Origin: Armatimonadota bacterium
GTDB lineage: Bacteria; Armatimonadota; Fimbriimonadia; Fimbriimonadales; Fimbriimonadaceae
Reading direction: 5' to 3'
Length of the DNA stretch: 64,000 nucleotides
NCBI GenBank assembly: GCA_018268255.1
Contig: JAFDWX010000008.1
Span: 215,269 to 279,268, forward strand
Each line of letters opens with the position of its first letter. Position 1 is the first letter of the stretch. The translations under genes were made by a program, and so were the position numbers. The notes below the pieces were generated by a model. The model made no database searches. It was not told where the DNA came from and saw only the letters and a list, made by a program, of their open reading frames with translations. Below are positions 1-8,843 of this stretch, in pieces.

Positions 1-105
1 ATCATCGCTCTCATCGCCGTGCTATTAGCCATCGCGGTACAGGTGGCTCCGTATCTGATGAAAAACGACGATCAGAGGCAGCTAACCGAGCAGTCGGAAG
101 CGTGA
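1..105 (+). CDS. C-terminal end of a membrane protein (partial)
   Basis: An open frame enters at base 1 and stops at TGA 103-105. It encodes 34 residues: a strongly hydrophobic stretch (IIALIAVLLAIAVQVAPYLM) followed by a short charged tail ending in EQSEA. This looks like the last transmembrane helix and cytoplasmic tail of a membrane protein whose body lies to the left. It converges on the proteasome-like gene and overlaps its 3' end by 24 nt. The family cannot be told from this fragment. Confidence 0.5.
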   Translation: MIALIAVLLAIAVQVAPYLMKNDDQRQLTEQSEA

Positions 106-762
106 AGCTTTCCGTGGATCACGACTGAGCAGGGCAAGTTCCGGGCTAAGGTCCTTTGTGAGTTCAGCGAAGCTCTCGCCGTCAGTTGTTTCCGAAAGCG
201 ACACCCAGACCTCCTCAAGAAGTTTTTGCCCGGATTTCAGGTTCACGGGCTTTTCCGCCGCGCCGTGGAGCTTGCCACGAGCATCCTCTGAGAACTCGAC
301 ATCGCCCGAAAGAACAGCCCATTTGGTCCTGGTCGTATAGTCTCCGTCAAAGTCCAGCAGATAGTACAAATCGTCTTGGGGAGCATCGCCAACTTGAGCG
401 AACAACGCTCTGACGATAAACGGCGCGCTGTTCAGATCCCCAAAGGCCCGCTTAAGGGGTGTGCTGAGGGCAGAGATAACCCTTTGGACCGTCACGTCAT
501 CTTCGCTTCGCTGATATCCCTCTTGATGCGTAAAATCAATGGCGGCAACTCTCAACGACTCAATGTCGCTTTGGAGACCAAGACCGGCAAAAGCCAGTCG
601 ATCGTAGATCTCATAGATTTTGCGGGTCTGGCGCCGCACCGTCAGCAAGAGAATGCCCTCTTCCACGGAAAGCGCCAAGGCAGGTGAGCCTCCCGCCAGC
701 CGATTTTCAACATAGGAAGTTCGGTGGCCTACGGCCTCCTGCCAGTCATAGGGAGTCATCAT
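82..762 (-). CDS. prcA: 20S proteasome alpha-type subunit
   Basis: 226 aa, close to actinobacterial PrcA in size. Residues about 1-22 form a helical N-terminal extension like the alpha-subunit H0 helix that gates the axial pore. Next come the alpha/beta Ntn fold strands, with clear resemblance to PrcA in KIYEIYDRLAFAGLG (PrcA: KISELYDRVGFAAAG) and in the later GYQRSEDDVTVQRV stretch (PrcA: GYAYDRRDVTGRQL). There is no processed N-terminal Thr, as expected for an alpha subunit, which is structural and catalytically inactive. A partner beta subunit (prcB) is required for a 20S core, yet none is adjacent: the upstream gene is a 5'-nucleotidase C-domain protein 33 nt away and the downstream gene is convergent. 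No Pup/UBact, Mpa/ARC or PafA gene is visible. Known: non-actinobacterial phyla, Armatimonadota among them, can carry Pup/UBact-proteasome systems. Inferred: a subunit of such a system encoded apart from its partners. Confidence 0.8.
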   Translation of the reverse strand: MMTPYDWQEAVGHRTSYVENRLAGGSPALALSVEEGILLLTVRRQTRKIYEIYDRLAFAGLGLQSDIESLRVAAIDFTHQEGYQRSEDDVTVQRVISALSTPLKRAFGDLNSAPFIVRALFAQVGDAPQDDLYYLLDFDGDYTTRTKWAVLSGDVEFSEDARGKLHGAAEKPVNLKSGQKLLEEVWVSLSETTDGESFAELTKDLSPELALLSRDPRKASRFRLLG

Positions 763-795
763 GCTGCTAGCACGATTCTACGCCACGACGATGGG

Positions 796-1365
796 TTACG
801 GCACAGATTTCCACCGGGGAGCCGAATCAACAGCCGCTTTGCCGCTCAATATCTGCTCCAAGGTCACGCCAGAAACAGTTTTGGTGATCTGGTTCTTATC
901 CCAGACCTTAAAATAGCCGAGTCCGCCACGAGCCAGGGTCATGGGCATGGCTACCGTGTAATCCTTATTTTCGTCGAGCTTTTGGCCCGCGACGGCTATG
1001 GACTTAACTCGCTTGTCTGGGTCGCCCGACTTGCTGAAACTCACTTCAGCATTGGAAATTTGAAGAAAGCAGTCGGTGGGCGAGGGGAACAAAGCGACAC
1101 TTCGCTCAAATGCCGCGCGAACCTGGCTGCCTTTGAGTTTGACAACGGCAAGTTCATCGGACGGATAGCGCATGAGCGTGGCCAGATCCTTTGCGTCGAA
1201 GTTTGAGCGAACAAGTCCCGCGGCCAAGAACGCCATATCCGTTCCGGCAGCTTCACGAAACAGGTCTGCCGCCGTCTGAGACGGCGCGTGGGACTCAAGG
1301 TCGGGTGCGGCAAGCAAGCCAGCACTCAAGCCGACCAAAAAGACTGCCATCACGATTTTTTTCAT
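796..1365 (-). CDS. Secreted stand-alone 5'-nucleotidase C-terminal domain protein
   Basis: 189 aa with a signal peptide (MKKIVMAVFLVGLSAGLLAA). The rest matches the 5'-nucleotidase C-terminal (substrate-binding) domain of the UshA/NT5E family: the AGLVRSNF stretch, the DELAVVKLKGSQVRAAFE strand-helix, FLQISNAEVSF, and DENKDYTVAMPMTLARGG. In family enzymes this domain binds the nucleotide base, while the catalytic metallophosphatase domain precedes it. That domain is absent here, so the protein is unlikely to be an active nucleotidase alone. It may bind nucleosides or pair with a separately encoded phosphatase. It lies 33 nt upstream of the proteasome alpha-type gene on the same strand, so co-transcription is possible. 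Confidence 0.7.
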   Translation of the reverse strand: MKKIVMAVFLVGLSAGLLAAPDLESHAPSQTAADLFREAAGTDMAFLAAGLVRSNFDAKDLATLMRYPSDELAVVKLKGSQVRAAFERSVALFPSPTDCFLQISNAEVSFSKSGDPDKRVKSIAVAGQKLDENKDYTVAMPMTLARGGLGYFKVWDKNQITKTVSGVTLEQILSGKAAVDSAPRWKSVP

Positions 1366-1427
1366 TTACGTTGTCGCCCAGTGTTAGACGTAGATTTGCC
1401 GACCTTGTTTCAATACTATCTGCTGCC

Positions 1428-1471
1428 AAAAAGCAAAACGGGCCGAAGGACAAAGAGGTTCCGTCGGCCCG
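1428..1471 (-). terminator. Intrinsic terminator downstream of rplK
   Basis: On the minus strand an 8-bp perfect stem CGGGCCGA / TCGGCCCG (arms 1464-1471 and 1439-1446) is followed by TTTTGCTTTTT (1428-1438). It starts 24 nt after the rplK stop codon, so it terminates the rplK transcript and separates it from the 5'-nucleotidase-like gene. Confidence 0.8.
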
Positions 1472-1494
1472 ATTCCACGCTGAAACGGGTTATC

Positions 1495-1920
1495 TCAGTC
1501 TTCGACTCGAATGCCCATCGAACGAGCAGAACCCGCGACAATTCGCATCGCCATTTCCTCGTCTTCGGTATTGAAGTCCTTCATCTTGGCTTTCGCCACT
1601 TCCCGCAACTTGTCCTTTGAAAGAACGCCCACCTTGTCTTTGAGTGGGTTGCTTGCGCCTTTTTCTACGCCTGCGGCTCGCTTGATGAGATCGCTCACCA
1701 GCGGCTGCTTGACGATAAATCCATAGGAGCGATCTTCGAAAACTGTAATCTCCACGGGAAGTACATAACCCATCTGAGGAGCAGTCTGCTCATTGAATTT
1801 CTTGAGAAATTCCATCATGTTGATGCCGGCCTGACCGAGGGCGGGACCAACAGGAGGTGCCGGAGTGCCTTTTCCGGCTGGAATATTGAGCTTAATGACA
1901 CCGGTAATTTTCTTTGCCAT
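1495..1920 (-). CDS. rplK: 50S ribosomal protein L11
   Basis: 141 aa, full family length. L11 binds the GTPase-associated centre of 23S rRNA with the L10/L12 stalk and is needed for factor-dependent GTPase activity. The N-terminal domain has the [17 protein letters not shown] motif. The C-terminal RNA-binding domain has [16 protein letters not shown] and ends [16 protein letters not shown]. The usual partners rplA, rplJ, rplL, nusG and secE are not adjacent: ruvC lies upstream, and a terminator separates the downstream gene. The gene therefore appears to be transcribed alone. Confidence 0.97.
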   Translation of the reverse strand: MAKKITGVIKLNIPAGKGTPAPPVGPALGQAGINMMEFLKKFNEQTAPQMGYVLPVEITVFEDRSYGFIVKQPLVSDLIKRAAGVEKGASNPLKDKVGVLSKDKLREVAKAKMKDFNTEDEEMAMRIVAGSARSMGIRVED

Positions 1921-2024
1921 GTTTTTGCCTGGTCAATCTGTATTCGAGCCGATGGTGGCTCATCCGAACTCCGGGTCAGAGGGAAGCTTGCCCACGAAGC
2001 CATAAAATTGTACCCAAAATTGAC

Positions 2025-2516
2025 CTATCCAAGCGATTTTCGTATCGAAGGCACTACTCGAAACGAGTGAGTGATCGCGATCGCCAGTGCGTCGGCAACA
2101 TCATCCGGTTTGGGCGGGGACGGCAGCCCAAGAAGCTTGGTCACCATGAACTGAATTTGAGATTTTTCGGCACGTCCGGTTCCGACCACGCTCAGCTTGA
2201 TTTCTGGAGGCGAATACTCGCACCAAGGTAAACCAAGTTTGCTGGTCACGAGCAGCGCAACGCCCAGTGCCTTCGCCACATCCATCGCAGTGGTTTTGTT
2301 CGCCGCGAACAAAAGCCGTTCGGTCGCGACTTCGTCCGGCTTGGTCCGATCGATCACCTCCGTCAGTTGTTCCTCGATGAGGCGCAGCCGATCAGGAAGC
2401 AAGGTGGGAGGCGTCTTGATGAGGCCGTATTCAAGAGCCTCGATCCGTGAGCCCTGTTTGCGAATCACGCCGTACCCCATGCGCTCCAAGCCTGGGTCAA
2501 TGCCAAGGATGATCAT
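2025..2516 (-). CDS. ruvC: Holliday junction endodeoxyribonuclease RuvC
   Basis: 163 aa, normal length. RuvC resolves four-way junctions by paired nicking, together with RuvAB. The RNase H-like fold is clear. The acidic metal-binding residues are D7 (MIILGIDPG), E66 (VATERLLF), and D139/D142 in PPKPDDVADALAIAITH. The ATG start (2514-2516) overlaps the TGA of thyX (ATGA), so the two are translationally coupled in the order ribH-thyX-ruvC. ruvA and ruvB are not nearby. Confidence 0.96.
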   Translation of the reverse strand: MIILGIDPGLERMGYGVIRKQGSRIEALEYGLIKTPPTLLPDRLRLIEEQLTEVIDRTKPDEVATERLLFAANKTTAMDVAKALGVALLVTSKLGLPWCEYSPPEIKLSVVGTGRAEKSQIQFMVTKLLGLPSPPKPDDVADALAIAITHSFRVVPSIRKSLG

Positions 2517-3391
2517 GGCGTGACGCCGGTAAATTCCTCTCCCGTATCGGCTGGTACTGCGGTGCGCAATTTAGCCAACTTCTTCTCAAATCCATCCAGA
2601 GTGCGTCCTTCCAGATTATGTTTCGCACCGGAGAGCATCTGAGCCAGAGCGGCGCATTCTGCCTTGCTGAACCGAACGGATCCTAACACGTGTTCTTCGA
2701 AAGCTTCATAAGCCATGGGAGCCACCGCCTTGGCGCATTGGGCTAACGCTTCGGCATACACCCGAATCTCGTATTGAGCGTGCGCATCCATCCTTAGCCG
2801 AAGAAAATGGAAGAGGTTGTGCAGATCGATTTGCCAATACCACTCCGTGTAGAGAGAGAGAGGCAGGTTGTTTCGAGCGATTTCACGGGCCAATCCGTGT
2901 TCCAGCATCCCCTCATAGTGTTTGTAGACCTCCGCTTGATCCTCGGCCATCTCGATTCGAATGGACTCAGCGATCTCACTTGAAAGACCCTCTTCGCTTC
3001 TCGCTTGTTTGTTGTCGCTACTCTGCTTCCGGAGTTGATCAGCCTCAGGTACGTAGAAATCGTCCTTCATAATCGAGTATCTGCCGCTGATTTCGTTGAG
3101 ACGTGCCGTACGGTGGCGTACCCATTGCCGCGCGACGAAGATCGGCATCTTGGCGTGGAATGTCAACACAACTTGCTCGAACGGGGAAGTGTGTTCGTTC
3201 TTGAGCAGGTAGTGGATGAGACCCTTGTCCTGACGCACGGACTTAGTTCCGGCACCGTAGCTCACCCGAGCGGCTTGGACAATTCGTTGGTCACCGCCAA
3301 GATAATCGACGAGGCGGACAAACCCCTTATCCAAGCACCGGATTTCTTGATCGAGGAGCGCTTCGGCTTCGGGGATAACAATGCGGGCCAT
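2513..3391 (-). CDS. thyX: Flavin-dependent thymidylate synthase ThyX
   Basis: 292 aa from the ATG at 3391 (MARIVIPEAEALL). The open frame extends further upstream, but that part lies over ribH and reads as an alternative-frame shadow. ThyX makes dTMP from dUMP using methylene-tetrahydrofolate and FAD/NADPH. The diagnostic RHR-x7-S motif is present as R92-H93-R94 ... S102, followed by GRYS, and the C-terminal GAKHNLEGR region fits the family. It replaces ThyA, which is not in the window. It overlaps ruvC by 4 nt, and ribH ends 23 nt upstream. The flavin theme (ribH makes a riboflavin precursor, ThyX uses FAD) may be coincidental. Confidence 0.96.
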   Translation of the reverse strand: MARIVIPEAEALLDQEIRCLDKGFVRLVDYLGGDQRIVQAARVSYGAGTKSVRQDKGLIHYLLKNEHTSPFEQVVLTFHAKMPIFVARQWVRHRTARLNEISGRYSIMKDDFYVPEADQLRKQSSDNKQARSEEGLSSEIAESIRIEMAEDQAEVYKHYEGMLEHGLAREIARNNLPLSLYTEWYWQIDLHNLFHFLRLRMDAHAQYEIRVYAEALAQCAKAVAPMAYEAFEEHVLGSVRFSKAECAALAQMLSGAKHNLEGRTLDGFEKKLAKLRTAVPADTGEEFTGVTP

Positions 3392-3414
3392 GACCCCATT
3401 TTGACGTAAATATG

Positions 3415-3864
3415 CTATTCGGCGCGAATCTGATCGAGCACTTGAAGCATATCCAGGAGCGAATTGGCTGCTTCGCGCCCCTTGTTTCCCATTTTCAGGC
3501 CCGCACGATCCAGAGCTTGGTTGAGGTCTTCCGGAGTCAGGATTCCCCAGGAAATCGGCTTGCCAACTTCCAATTGGAGCCGCATCAGTGCGCCGCTCAC
3601 ATCCGAGGCAAGCTGTTGGGCATGGTGCGTCGCTCCCTGCAAAATGCAGCCGAGTGCCACTGCGCCATCGCAATCCTTTTCGAGCAGAGCCTTAATCGTC
3701 AACGGGATTTCCCAAGATCCCGGAACCTGAACGACCGTGATGGATTCAATTCCAGCCGAATCCAAAGTGTCCAACGCGCCTTCCAATAGCTGCTTGGTCA
3801 CTAACTCGTTCCACTCGGTGTAGACCACTCCAATTCGGGCCGAAACTTCGCCTGTGCTCGCCAT
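3415..3864 (-). CDS. ribH: 6,7-dimethyl-8-ribityllumazine synthase
   Basis: 149 aa from the ATG at 3864 ([14 protein letters not shown]). The frame is open another 30 codons upstream without homology. RibH condenses 5-amino-6-ribitylaminouracil with 3,4-dihydroxybutanone phosphate in riboflavin synthesis. Motifs: the W18-N19 region for ribityl binding, GSWEIP (49-54), QGATHH (76-81, with H81 at the catalytic-His position), [20 protein letters not shown] and GNKGREAA. The catalytic loop reads QGATHH rather than the common RGxTxHf, a mild deviation. It is the first gene of a minus-strand run with thyX and ruvC. The start is 108 nt from the divergent aldolase gene. No FMN riboswitch is seen in that gap. 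Confidence 0.93.
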   Translation of the reverse strand: MASTGEVSARIGVVYTEWNELVTKQLLEGALDTLDSAGIESITVVQVPGSWEIPLTIKALLEKDCDGAVALGCILQGATHHAQQLASDVSGALMRLQLEVGKPISWGILTPEDLNQALDRAGLKMGNKGREAANSLLDMLQVLDQIRAE

Positions 3865-3972
3865 ACCAGTGATATTATGGGCTACAAACGCCCTATCCCT
3901 TTGTGCGGCCCCACCTTTTGGGAATCCGCTACAATGGAACAGGCTCGGGCCCACAAGGAGTTATCTAAATAT

Positions 3973-5061
3973 ATGGCTGCGGTTGCAACAAACGGAATTG
4001 ATCAAATCACGGCGATCTTGGGAGATCAGGCAGACCACTACCTGAATTACCAATCTCGCACGGTTGACAAGAGCCTGCTTCACCTTCCCGGTGCTGACTT
4101 TGTCGACCGAATCTGGAGTCATTCCGACCGCAATAACCAGGTTTTGCGAAGTCTAAACGCCATGTATAACCATGGTCGACTCGCCGGAACCGGCTATCTC
4201 AGCATCTTGCCGGTAGATCAAGGCGTGGAACATAGCGCGGGAGCCAGTTTCGCTAAAAACCCGATGTATTTCGATCCCGAGAATATCGTCAAGCTGGCGA
4301 TTGAGGGTGGGTGCAATGCTGTTTGTTCGACCCTTGGTGTCCTAGGAGCGGTGGGGCGAAAGTACGCTCACAAGATTCCGTTCATGGTCAAGATCAACCA
4401 CAACGAGCTTTTGACCTACCCGAACAAAGCTGACGAAATCATGTTTGGATCGGTCGAGCAGGCATGGAACATGGGTGCCGTTGCGATCGGTGCGACGATT
4501 TACTTTGGAAGCGAAGAGTCGGGCCGCCAGATCATCGAAGTCAGCGAGGCTTTTGCTAGAGCTCACGAACTCGGCATGGCCACCGTTCTGTGGTGCTATC
4601 TCCGCAACAATGCGTTCAAGCAGGGAAGCACCGATTATCATGTCAGTGCAGATCTAACCGGACAGGCGAATCACCTTGGCGTGACGATCGAGGCCGACAT
4701 TATCAAGCAGAAACTCCCTGAGAACAATGGCGGATTTAAGGCACTTAACTCAGGAAGCAGCAGCTACGGCAAACTTGATGACAGGATTTATTCGGAGCTC
4801 AGCAGCGACCATCCGATAGACCTGTGTCGGTATCAAGTTTTGAATTGCTATCTTGGTCGGGCGGGCCTCATTAACTCCGGTGGTGCCAGCGGCGCAAACG
4901 ATGAGTTTGATGCTGTTTTGACCGCGGTTGTCAACAAAAGAGCAGGTGGTCAGGGTCTCATTTCAGGACGCAAGGCATTCCAAAAGCCGTTTGAAACCGG
5001 AGTGAAACTCCTCCAAACGATCCAGGATGTTTACCTGTGTCGAGAGATCACAATCGCCTAA
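3973..5061 (+). CDS. fbaB: Class I fructose-bisphosphate aldolase, DhnA/FbaB type
   Basis: 362 aa from the ATG at 3973. An AAGGAG sits at 3955-3960. An upstream in-frame start at 3877 would run into the divergent ribH promoter region. The protein follows E. coli FbaB (350 aa) closely, for example [62 protein letters not shown] and a C-terminus in CREITIA. This family forms a Schiff base with fructose-1,6-bisphosphate on a lysine in the region after SADLTGQ ([14 protein letters not shown]). It acts in glycolysis/gluconeogenesis in the cytoplasm. Confidence 0.96.
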   Translation: MAAVATNGIDQITAILGDQADHYLNYQSRTVDKSLLHLPGADFVDRIWSHSDRNNQVLRSLNAMYNHGRLAGTGYLSILPVDQGVEHSAGASFAKNPMYFDPENIVKLAIEGGCNAVCSTLGVLGAVGRKYAHKIPFMVKINHNELLTYPNKADEIMFGSVEQAWNMGAVAIGATIYFGSEESGRQIIEVSEAFARAHELGMATVLWCYLRNNAFKQGSTDYHVSADLTGQANHLGVTIEADIIKQKLPENNGGFKALNSGSSSYGKLDDRIYSELSSDHPIDLCRYQVLNCYLGRAGLINSGGASGANDEFDAVLTAVVNKRAGGQGLISGRKAFQKPFETGVKLLQTIQDVYLCREITIA

Positions 5062-5124
5062 AACTGAGCCATCGGTAATTTTCAAACGTCCATCCATCGT
5101 ATCATGAGTGATAGGGTGGTGAGT

Positions 5125-5946
5125 ATGAAATTGAAAGTCTGGTTATCTTTGGCTGTGGCAGCCTTGTCGTTTTCGGCGCTTGCAGTAGGTCAGTTTGGTG
5201 GAACCGAAGCCTCCTTTGGGGCGGTTCCGCCGCCTGAAGGTGTGCCGGGTCAAACAGGATCGGGTGGGCCAGCAAACCCAAGCAACATCCCGCGTGCCCG
5301 CAAGATGGCTCCGTTTTGGGCTTTGGGTCCAAAGTGGCAGCTTGGTTTGCGGCGGGACGTGATGGAGGAAACGGGAATTCAAGTCGAAAAGCTCAAGAGC
5401 TTTATCGACATCATGCGAAAATATCCGCCTCTCAATCCGAGCGACCCCAACGTCACAGAGGCCTCTTACAAACTCCGAATCAAGGAGCAAGACGAAGCAT
5501 TTTATGAGTTGTTGGAAAAGCCTCAGCGCGACCGGCTCGAACAGCTTTACTACCAATTCAATGGATCCCTGGTTCTCACCGTTTACGAGATCAACCAGAA
5601 TCTCGCAATGACCAGTGAGCAGAGAGAAAAGGTCTATGCCATTGGGAAAGACTTAAGCAAACTTGCGAAAAAGCTCTCGAAGCAGATGGAATCCGGCGAA
5701 CTCAAGACTGGCGACGGCGGAATGAAGGAAGCCGTGGAAAAGGCGAAGAAGGACATCGACGCGATTCTCACGGAAGAGCAGCGAGCTAAATTCAAGCAGA
5801 TGCAGGGTGACAAGTTCGAGTTCAAAGAAAGCGGGTCCGTGATGGATCGGCCAGACACGCGCTCGGGCGGACGCGGTGGACGACGGTCTGGTGGCGGCGG
5901 GGGCGATAATGGCTCTGGCCAAACACAGGGCGACGGCGGCTACTAG
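5125..5946 (+). CDS. Secreted helical protein with Gly-rich tail, function unknown
   Basis: 273 aa from the ATG at 5125, preceded by AGGGTGGTGAG. An ATG seven codons earlier lacks such a site. A signal peptide (MKLKVWLSLAVAALSFSALA) leads into a Pro/Gly linker. A charged, mostly helical body (about 80-235) follows, with repeated segments such as QREKVYAIGKDLSKLAKKLSKQ and ILTEEQRAKFKQMQGDKFE. The tail from about 245 is almost only Gly, Arg, Ser and Asp. The LTEEQRAKFKQM-type helices resemble the heavy-metal/stress periplasmic chaperones of the CpxP/Spy kind, but the LTxxQ signature is only suggestive. No enzymatic motif is seen. Confidence 0.7.
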   Translation: MKLKVWLSLAVAALSFSALAVGQFGGTEASFGAVPPPEGVPGQTGSGGPANPSNIPRARKMAPFWALGPKWQLGLRRDVMEETGIQVEKLKSFIDIMRKYPPLNPSDPNVTEASYKLRIKEQDEAFYELLEKPQRDRLEQLYYQFNGSLVLTVYEINQNLAMTSEQREKVYAIGKDLSKLAKKLSKQMESGELKTGDGGMKEAVEKAKKDIDAILTEEQRAKFKQMQGDKFEFKESGSVMDRPDTRSGGRGGRRSGGGGGDNGSGQTQGDGGY

Positions 5947-6000
5947 AATTCGCTGAAGTACACTGATCGGGAATCCAGCCGCACACGAGGCGAGGTCCCG

Positions 6001-8400
6001 ATGTCACTTAACCACCAAGATCACGAAATCGATCACCCGGAGCGCGAACTACCCCACGCGCTCCGGGTGATCGAGTTTGGTCGTGTATTGGACCAGCTGG
6101 CATCCCATTGCGAAACTGAACCGGGGGCGCGTCTCGCTTGGGCCGAGACGCCTCGCTGGGATTACGAGGCTGTCGTTGCTCTTCAAACAGAAACCTCAGA
6201 GGCGTACACCCTGTTGGGGCGTCTTTCCATGCCGTCTCTCTCGGGGATATCGGACGTGCAAAATCCCTGTCGAAGGGCCGCGCGGGGAGGAACGCTTGAT
6301 GGGACATCCCTGTACCGCATCGGCGCGACGCTCTCCACAATGCGGCAAGTGAAAGCAGCATGCACCTCGAGTGGTGAAGCACTTCCCAATCTGATGCCCA
6401 TCCTACTTCGGATGCCAGAAGATGTTCGACTCGAATCCAAACTCATGGATAGCCTTGACGGGGACGGTGAAGTCCGCGACTCAGCGAGTCAGGAACTCCA
6501 AAGACTTCGGCAAACTAAACGAACCACAGCCGCTAGAGTCCTAGAACGGATCCAGAGTTACGCCACCGGGAAAACGCGTGATCTTCTGAGCGACCCGATC
6601 TTCACGACACGCGAGGGTCGATACGTAGTTCCGCTCAAGGCTGAAAATCGGGGCAAGCTCAAGGGTATCGTCCACGATACGAGCGCGAGCGGCCAAACCC
6701 TCTTTGTGGAACCGCAGGATGTCGTTGAGCTTGGCAATGCGTTGCGCGAGGCCGAAGCTGCGGAGCGAGCAGAGGTAGCTCGGATTCTCCAAAGCCTGTC
6801 GGATTGGGTCGGCAAGATCGGGGACCAGATTGCCGCTGGCGTACTGGCTGCCGGTGAACTGGATCTCATTTTGGCGCGGGCTCGCCTGGGTTACGCTCAG
6901 CACGGATGTCTGCTGCGTTTGACGGGCGGCAATAGGATTGAGATTACTTCCGGGCGCCATCCTCTGATCGAGCCGGAAAAAGTCGTTCCGATTTCGATCG
7001 ATGTAGGGTCTCACGCAGATGGGTTGCTGATCACCGGACCCAATACGGGTGGCAAAACTGTTGCGATCAAGTTGGTGGGTCTGTTTGTTGCTATGGCGCA
7101 GTGTGGGATGATGCTCCCTGCGGATCGGGTGGAACTCGGACCCTTCCGCAGGATATGGGCTGACATCGGTGATGAGCAGAGCCTTCAGCAATCGCTCTCC
7201 ACCTTTAGTGCCCACGTCAAGAACATCGCTACGGCTCTGCAGAGCCTGGACGAAGGCCATTTGGTGCTGTTGGATGAAGTTGGCGCGGGTACCGATCCGG
7301 CAGAAGGTTCTGCGCTGGCGAAAGCGATTTTGTTGGCAATCCAAGCTGCCAGAGCGAAGGTCCTCGCGAGTACGCACTATGGAGAGCTCAAAGTGTTCGC
7401 CTATCAGAATGAGGGCTTTGAAAATGCCAGCATGGAATTCGACGTCAAGACCCTCCGACCGACGTACAAGCTCCTGATGGGTTCTCCCGGAGCAAGCCAT
7501 GCTTTAAAAATTGCCCAGCGCTACGGTATGCCCGATTCCGTGATTCAGGCTGCGGAAAATGCGGCTGGGAGCACTCAGCGAGATGTTTCAGCGATGCTCG
7601 AGCGGCTGGAACAAGCGGAAAAGCGAGCACGAAAAGCGCAGAGCGAAAGTGATCGCCTGACTTCCAAACTCCGGCAGGTTGAAGCCGAGACAGATAAGAA
7701 ATTGCGGGAAGCTGATGAAAACAGGCGCAGTGCAAGGAAGCGGGCAGCAGAAGAGCTCGAAGAGGCATTGCGCAAACTTCGTCTGGAGGCCCAGACGATC
7801 TTTGACGAAATCAAAGCCAACCCCACGCAGCAAGGCATTCAACTGGCTCGCGAGAGACTGAAGAAACTGCAGGCAGAGGGAACAGAACAGGTGGCTGAAC
7901 TTAGGCCCCAAGAAACTCGCGCACCAAACCCGGTGCCTACGGTCCAAAAAGGTGACAAGGTTCGAGTCTCCGGATACAACATGGGCGGTATCGTGCTCGA
8001 ACCGCCTCGAGACGGGCAAGCCTATGTACAAATCGGATCGATCAAAATGCGCTTCGCCTTAGATCAGTTGGAAGTTGATACGGCCAAGAGCATCGTGTCC
8101 CATCCGGTTCACAAGCCGGCGGCAAAGAAGAGCTTGGGCCTTCAAAAACTGCAGAGCTCAAGCGCGGAGATTGTGCTGATCCAGATGCGCGCCGAGGTCG
8201 CCGGAGAAGCCTTGGACAGATTTCTGGATGATTCCATCCTCGCCGGAATGCCGAGTGTCCGGATCGTCCACGGCAAAGGGGAAGGGATTTTAAGAAGCTT
8301 GACTCACGACCGGCTCAAAAGGCATCGGGGGGTCAGTTCCTTCCGTGAGGGCGAGCCAGGTGAAGGCGGATCGGGAGTCACCATTGCATACTTTACATAG
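6001..8400 (+). CDS. mutS2: Endonuclease MutS2
   Basis: 799 aa, full length. It has the core/clamp region without the MutS mismatch-binding domain I, then an ATPase with Walker A GPNTGGKT (346-353) and the Walker B/signature LDEVGAGTDPAEGSALA. A long charged coiled coil follows (about 520-640), and a C-terminal Smr nuclease domain contains SVRIVHGKGEGIL. MutS2 proteins act in suppression of homologous recombination or, in some species, in splitting collided ribosomes. Which role applies here is not visible. Cytidine deaminase starts 3 nt after the stop codon. Confidence 0.96.
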   Translation: MSLNHQDHEIDHPERELPHALRVIEFGRVLDQLASHCETEPGARLAWAETPRWDYEAVVALQTETSEAYTLLGRLSMPSLSGISDVQNPCRRAARGGTLDGTSLYRIGATLSTMRQVKAACTSSGEALPNLMPILLRMPEDVRLESKLMDSLDGDGEVRDSASQELQRLRQTKRTTAARVLERIQSYATGKTRDLLSDPIFTTREGRYVVPLKAENRGKLKGIVHDTSASGQTLFVEPQDVVELGNALREAEAAERAEVARILQSLSDWVGKIGDQIAAGVLAAGELDLILARARLGYAQHGCLLRLTGGNRIEITSGRHPLIEPEKVVPISIDVGSHADGLLITGPNTGGKTVAIKLVGLFVAMAQCGMMLPADRVELGPFRRIWADIGDEQSLQQSLSTFSAHVKNIATALQSLDEGHLVLLDEVGAGTDPAEGSALAKAILLAIQAARAKVLASTHYGELKVFAYQNEGFENASMEFDVKTLRPTYKLLMGSPGASHALKIAQRYGMPDSVIQAAENAAGSTQRDVSAMLERLEQAEKRARKAQSESDRLTSKLRQVEAETDKKLREADENRRSARKRAAEELEEALRKLRLEAQTIFDEIKANPTQQGIQLARERLKKLQAEGTEQVAELRPQETRAPNPVPTVQKGDKVRVSGYNMGGIVLEPPRDGQAYVQIGSIKMRFALDQLEVDTAKSIVSHPVHKPAAKKSLGLQKLQSSSAEIVLIQMRAEVAGEALDRFLDDSILAGMPSVRIVHGKGEGILRSLTHDRLKRHRGVSSFREGEPGEGGSGVTIAYFT

Positions 8401-8403
8401 CTT

Positions 8404-8811
8404 ATGAATTGGCCGATCTTGCTCGACTATGCTCAGCGTGCTCGTGAGAATGCTTATGCACCCTACAGCAAATATAGGGTTGGCGCAGCGATTCTGACAA
8501 ACGAGGGACACGTCTTTTCCGGTTGTAACGTGGAGAACCTGTCCTTCGGCGGGACCATCTGTGCCGAACGTGGATCAGTGATGGCCATGGCAGCAGTGGG
8601 AGACCGAGTGATCGATTCTGTACTTGTCGTCTCAAAAGATGGGGTGACTCCTTGTGGAATGTGCCTCCAAGTGCTCGCAGAGTTCGCGTCTCCCAAGTGC
8701 TCAGTCCGCTGCTACTCCGAATCCGGCGAATTCAAAGAGTACGAGTTCAGGGACCTGTTGCCTCACGGATTTCGGACCGAGGAAGTTTCACGCACCGATG
8801 AGGCTGGGTAA
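8404..8811 (+). CDS. cdd: Cytidine deaminase
   Basis: 135 aa, the tetrameric small form. It deaminates cytidine and deoxycytidine to uridine for pyrimidine salvage. The zinc site is explicit: GCNVENLSFGGTICAERGSV carries the CAE motif (Cys ligand and proton-shuttling Glu), and TPCGMCLQVL carries the PCxxC pair. Start ATG 8404 lies 3 nt after mutS2, so the two are probably co-transcribed. Confidence 0.95.
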   Translation: MNWPILLDYAQRARENAYAPYSKYRVGAAILTNEGHVFSGCNVENLSFGGTICAERGSVMAMAAVGDRVIDSVLVVSKDGVTPCGMCLQVLAEFASPKCSVRCYSESGEFKEYEFRDLLPHGFRTEEVSRTDEAG

Positions 8812-8843
8812 GCGTTTACCCAGTAGGGAATAATAGTGATCCG

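Noticed and set aside
2513-3673. Long 386-residue form of ThyX
   Set aside because: The first 94 residues lie antisense-frame over ribH, are Ser/Pro/Arg-rich and do not resemble ThyX. The family sequence begins at ATG 3391.
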